Of a stretch of DNA of 37,163 bases, positions 35,156-37,163 are shown piece by piece. The first letter of the stretch is position 1; each line of letters starts with the position of its first letter. The notes under the pieces were generated by a model that was given only the letters and a program-made list of their open reading frames with translations, had not been told where the DNA came from and did no database searches. Both the position numbers and the translations under genes were made by a program. Source of the stretch: GCA-2725625 sp964574215 (lineage in GTDB: Bacteria; Pseudomonadota; Alphaproteobacteria; Rhodospirillales; UBA2165); contig CAZNLR010000047.1 of assembly GCA_964574215.1 (NCBI GenBank), positions 1 through 37,163 on the forward strand, written 5' to 3'.

Positions 35156-36133
35156 ATGCCGACCATCGATATTCACACACACATGCTGTCCGAGGATTGG
35201 ATGGCGCTGGTCAAGGAACATGCCGGGCCGGAAATATATTTTCAGCCGGCGCCCGATGGCGGTGAAATCCTGATGGAAGACGGCGCCGTCAGCTTCACCA
35301 CCTGTCCCGAGATGTTCGACTATAGCCTCCGCATCAAAGACATGGACGAGGCAGGTATCGATATATCCGTTGTCTCGTTGACCGCGCCCAGCGTCTATTG
35401 GGGATCGGCGGATGTCAGCACCAAGGCGGCGCAGAAAATCAATGATGATATGCAGCAGGCCCAGACGGCCTATCCGGACAGAATTCGATATTTTGCCACT
35501 TTGCCGTGGCAATTCCCCGAACTGGCCCTGGAAGAACTGGCCCGTGCCTGCGACAACGGCGCCGTCGGGGTGATGGTCCTGGCCACCATCAGAGGGACGC
35601 CCCTGACCGATCCGGCCCTGGCGTCCATCTGGGAGGAAATTGACCGGCGCGGATTGCCGGTTCTTGTCCATCCCGCGACACCGCCCGGCGCCGGGGAGAT
35701 GGATTTAGGCCGGATGCTGCCGTCGGTGGGCTTCACCTTCGATACGTCCTTGGCGATTAGCCGCCTGATTTTGGACGGTTTTCTGGACCGCCATCAGAAT
35801 CTTTCCCTCATCGCGGCCCATGGGGGCGGCACACTGCCCTATCTGGCAGGGCGCCTGGATTTGTTCTTTGAAAAACGGTTCCGGCCTGAGGAGAAAAAAA
35901 TTACCGATCCGCCGAGCCACCATCTCAGCCGTATCTATTATGATTCTATCGTTTACCAGCCGACTTGTCTTAAGCTGTGCATTGAAATGGGCGGGCCGGA
36001 ACGGGTCCTGTTCGGTACCGACTACCCCCATCCGGCGGAAATTCCGTTTTTGATGGAAATGGTGGATGATCTACCGGCGGAACAAGCGGCGGCAGTCAGA
36101 GGCGGCAACGCGATGCGCCTGTTCAAACTTTAA
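35156..36133 (+). CDS. Amidohydrolase-superfamily (ACMSD-like) decarboxylase or hydrolase
   Basis: 325 residues from ATG 35156 with GGGGG upstream; an ATG at 35051 would add 35 unrelated residues. The metal site is H7-x-H9 in IDIHTHM, H172 in LVHPATPP, H222 in AAHGGG and D289 in FGTDYPHP, as in aminocarboxymuconate-semialdehyde decarboxylase relatives. It differs clearly from the gamma-resorcylate-type copy at 24921, whose first motif is E-x-H. Decarboxylation of an aromatic or ring-cleaved acid, or hydrolysis of a lactone, are both possible. It starts a plus-strand set with a hydratase and a VOC protein. Confidence 0.82.
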   Translation: MPTIDIHTHMLSEDWMALVKEHAGPEIYFQPAPDGGEILMEDGAVSFTTCPEMFDYSLRIKDMDEAGIDISVVSLTAPSVYWGSADVSTKAAQKINDDMQQAQTAYPDRIRYFATLPWQFPELALEELARACDNGAVGVMVLATIRGTPLTDPALASIWEEIDRRGLPVLVHPATPPGAGEMDLGRMLPSVGFTFDTSLAISRLILDGFLDRHQNLSLIAAHGGGTLPYLAGRLDLFFEKRFRPEEKKITDPPSHHLSRIYYDSIVYQPTCLKLCIEMGGPERVLFGTDYPHPAEIPFLMEMVDDLPAEQAAAVRGGNAMRLFKL

Positions 36134-36152
36134 AGCTAAAAGGAAGCAACTC

Positions 36153-36878
36153 ATGTCAGACGATTTTATTATCGCTAAAGACGGCGACATCACCACAGTC
36201 TCTATCAACCGGCCCAATGAGGGCAATCGGGTAAGCGACGAGATGGCCGTTGAACTTACGGGGATTTTAAATGACGTTTCACAGGATTCAAGATTGATCG
36301 TTTTCAAAGGCGCCGGCGATAATTTCTGTTCCGGGCGGGCGGTAATGGGGTCCAAGGGGCCGCTTCCCGAAGCCTACGACGCCAGAGAAGAAAACGATAT
36401 TATCTTCAATCTGTACGGTGCTTTCCGAAATGCACCGGTGCCGATCATCGGTGCGATCCAGGGGCGGGCGGTTGGCTTCGGCTGCGCCTTGGCGGCGTCC
36501 TGTGATATCACCATCGCCGAGGCATCGTCGGAATTTCAGGCGCCGGAAATGGGTCATAACATTATGCCGACCATGCTGATGTCGTCTCTTATCGACCGCA
36601 TGACCATGAAGGGATTGCTGTATTTGATCTATTCCACCAAAGCGATATCCGCCGAACAGGCGATGGCGTTTGGCATCGTCAGCGAAGTTGCACCAGCCGG
36701 ATTCCTCAATGATATCGTCGAGGAACTTCTGGTGAAACTCAAAGCCATGCCCATACCGGCTTTGAAAGCGGTAAAGGAATATGCCCAAAACGCAGTGAAA
36801 TTGGATGCGCACGGCGCGACCAACTACGCCCGCAACCTGCACGCAACGCTCAACACCTCGACCAAGCTGCGCGGTTGA
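36153..36878 (+). CDS. Enoyl-CoA hydratase/isomerase family protein
   Basis: 241 residues from ATG 36153 (AAAGGAAG upstream), slightly short for a crotonase. It has INRPNEGNRVSDEM near the N-terminus, FCSGRAVMGSKGP in place of the usual CAGAD oxyanion-hole segment, GRAVGFGCALAASCDITIA near 103-121 and FQAPEMGHNIMP after it. The altered oxyanion segment and the polar GHN in place of G..PG suggest a non-standard crotonase rather than a beta-oxidation hydratase. It follows the amidohydrolase by 19 nt and belongs to the same transcript. Confidence 0.82.
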   Translation: MSDDFIIAKDGDITTVSINRPNEGNRVSDEMAVELTGILNDVSQDSRLIVFKGAGDNFCSGRAVMGSKGPLPEAYDAREENDIIFNLYGAFRNAPVPIIGAIQGRAVGFGCALAASCDITIAEASSEFQAPEMGHNIMPTMLMSSLIDRMTMKGLLYLIYSTKAISAEQAMAFGIVSEVAPAGFLNDIVEELLVKLKAMPIPALKAVKEYAQNAVKLDAHGATNYARNLHATLNTSTKLRG

Positions 36879-36903
36879 TCGGAAGAGAAGAGGAGAACTG
36901 AAA

Positions 36904-37163
36904 GTGACCATAGGCGCAATTCCCAAACTGACCCATATGGTGATTTACGTTAAAGACCTGCCGAAAATGGAAAAATTTTATACGGAAGTTATGGGGTTTG
37001 TCGTGTCGGATCGGGGCTCCTTTCCAGATCCCGACACGCCGGAAAATATCGTTTTTCTGACCGGCACCAAGGAAGAGCATCATGAGATGGTACTGTTCCA
37101 GAATGATGAAACGGACATGGACAGCCAGGGACAGCAAATCTCTTATTTGGTGGAGGATCTAGA
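36904..37163 (+). CDS. VOC-superfamily (glyoxalase/extradiol dioxygenase fold) protein, 5' part
   Basis: 86 codons are visible from GTG 36904 (GAGGAG upstream) to the window end, in frame and open. It shows the first beta-alpha-beta module: LTHMVIYVKDLPKMEKFYTEVMGF, with H11 and E61 (HHEMVLF) as the likely metal ligands. It could be a glyoxalase, a ring-cleavage dioxygenase or an epimerase; too little is present to choose. It continues the amidohydrolase-hydratase operon. Confidence 0.8.
   Translation, partial: MTIGAIPKLTHMVIYVKDLPKMEKFYTEVMGFVVSDRGSFPDPDTPENIVFLTGTKEEHHEMVLFQNDETDMDSQGQQISYLVEDL

Noticed and set aside
1..37163. CRISPR arrays, insertion sequences, phage or plasmid genes
   Set aside because: No regularly spaced repeats, transposase, integrase or replication motifs were seen on either strand.

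Overview
The window looks like a catabolic region from an alphaproteobacterium, probably marine or sediment-dwelling and metabolically flexible. Three things point there: the 3' half of a tRNA-Phe(GAA) of alphaproteobacterial type at position 1, two TRAP carboxylate-uptake systems, and many CoA-, decarboxylase- and hydantoinase-type enzymes. No phage, insertion sequence, CRISPR array or conjugation gene was seen. Assignments are by reading motifs; no database search was possible.

Layout. (1) 1-524: tRNA-Phe end, then about 480 bp of AT-rich non-coding DNA with two strong hairpins. (2) 525-8134, plus strand: a redox operon with NfnA and NfnB (NADH-dependent ferredoxin:NADP oxidoreductase), a fused gamma-alpha 2-oxoacid:ferredoxin oxidoreductase subunit, its beta subunit, and a 742-residue protein of unclear family ending in an unusual ferredoxin-like cysteine cluster. 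(3) 8135-9177: a hairpin, a 30-codon relic of a Fis-type helix-turn-helix, and a GntR/FCD regulator divergent from region 4, with paired palindromes over the shared promoter. (4) 9178-17421, plus: HyuA and HyuB, two tandem pairs of thiamine-diphosphate E1 alpha/beta genes without E2 or E3, and a small DoxX-like membrane protein. (5) 17479-21972, minus: a UbiD-family decarboxylase followed by dctP, dctQ and dctM of a TRAP transporter. (6) 22104-25898: a LysR-type regulator with two helix-turn-helix domains, divergent from a second UbiD-family decarboxylase overlapping a gamma-resorcylate-decarboxylase-like amidohydrolase. (7) 26026-30244: a TetR regulator divergent from a PaaK-like acyl-CoA ligase and a two-subunit B12-dependent acyl-CoA mutase whose active site differs from known mutases. 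(8) 30276-33514, minus: a second TRAP operon ending in a ridA gene with an in-frame stop. (9) 33648-37163: MOSC protein and LigF-like glutathione transferase (minus), then a second amidohydrolase, an enoyl-CoA hydratase/isomerase and a truncated VOC protein (plus).

How it may work together (inference): TRAP systems import organic, perhaps aromatic, carboxylates. Two prFMN-type (UbiD) and one metal-dependent decarboxylase remove carboxyl groups. The ligase/mutase pair activates a carboxylic acid and rearranges its carbon skeleton. The hydantoinase-type and E1 enzymes handle another substrate under GntR control, and the Nfn/OFOR operon links 2-oxoacid oxidation or carboxylation to ferredoxin and NADPH. 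The strongest candidates for undescribed biology are the remodelled B12 mutase, the double-HTH LysR regulator, the 742-residue OFOR-linked protein and the orphan E1 pairs beside HyuAB.
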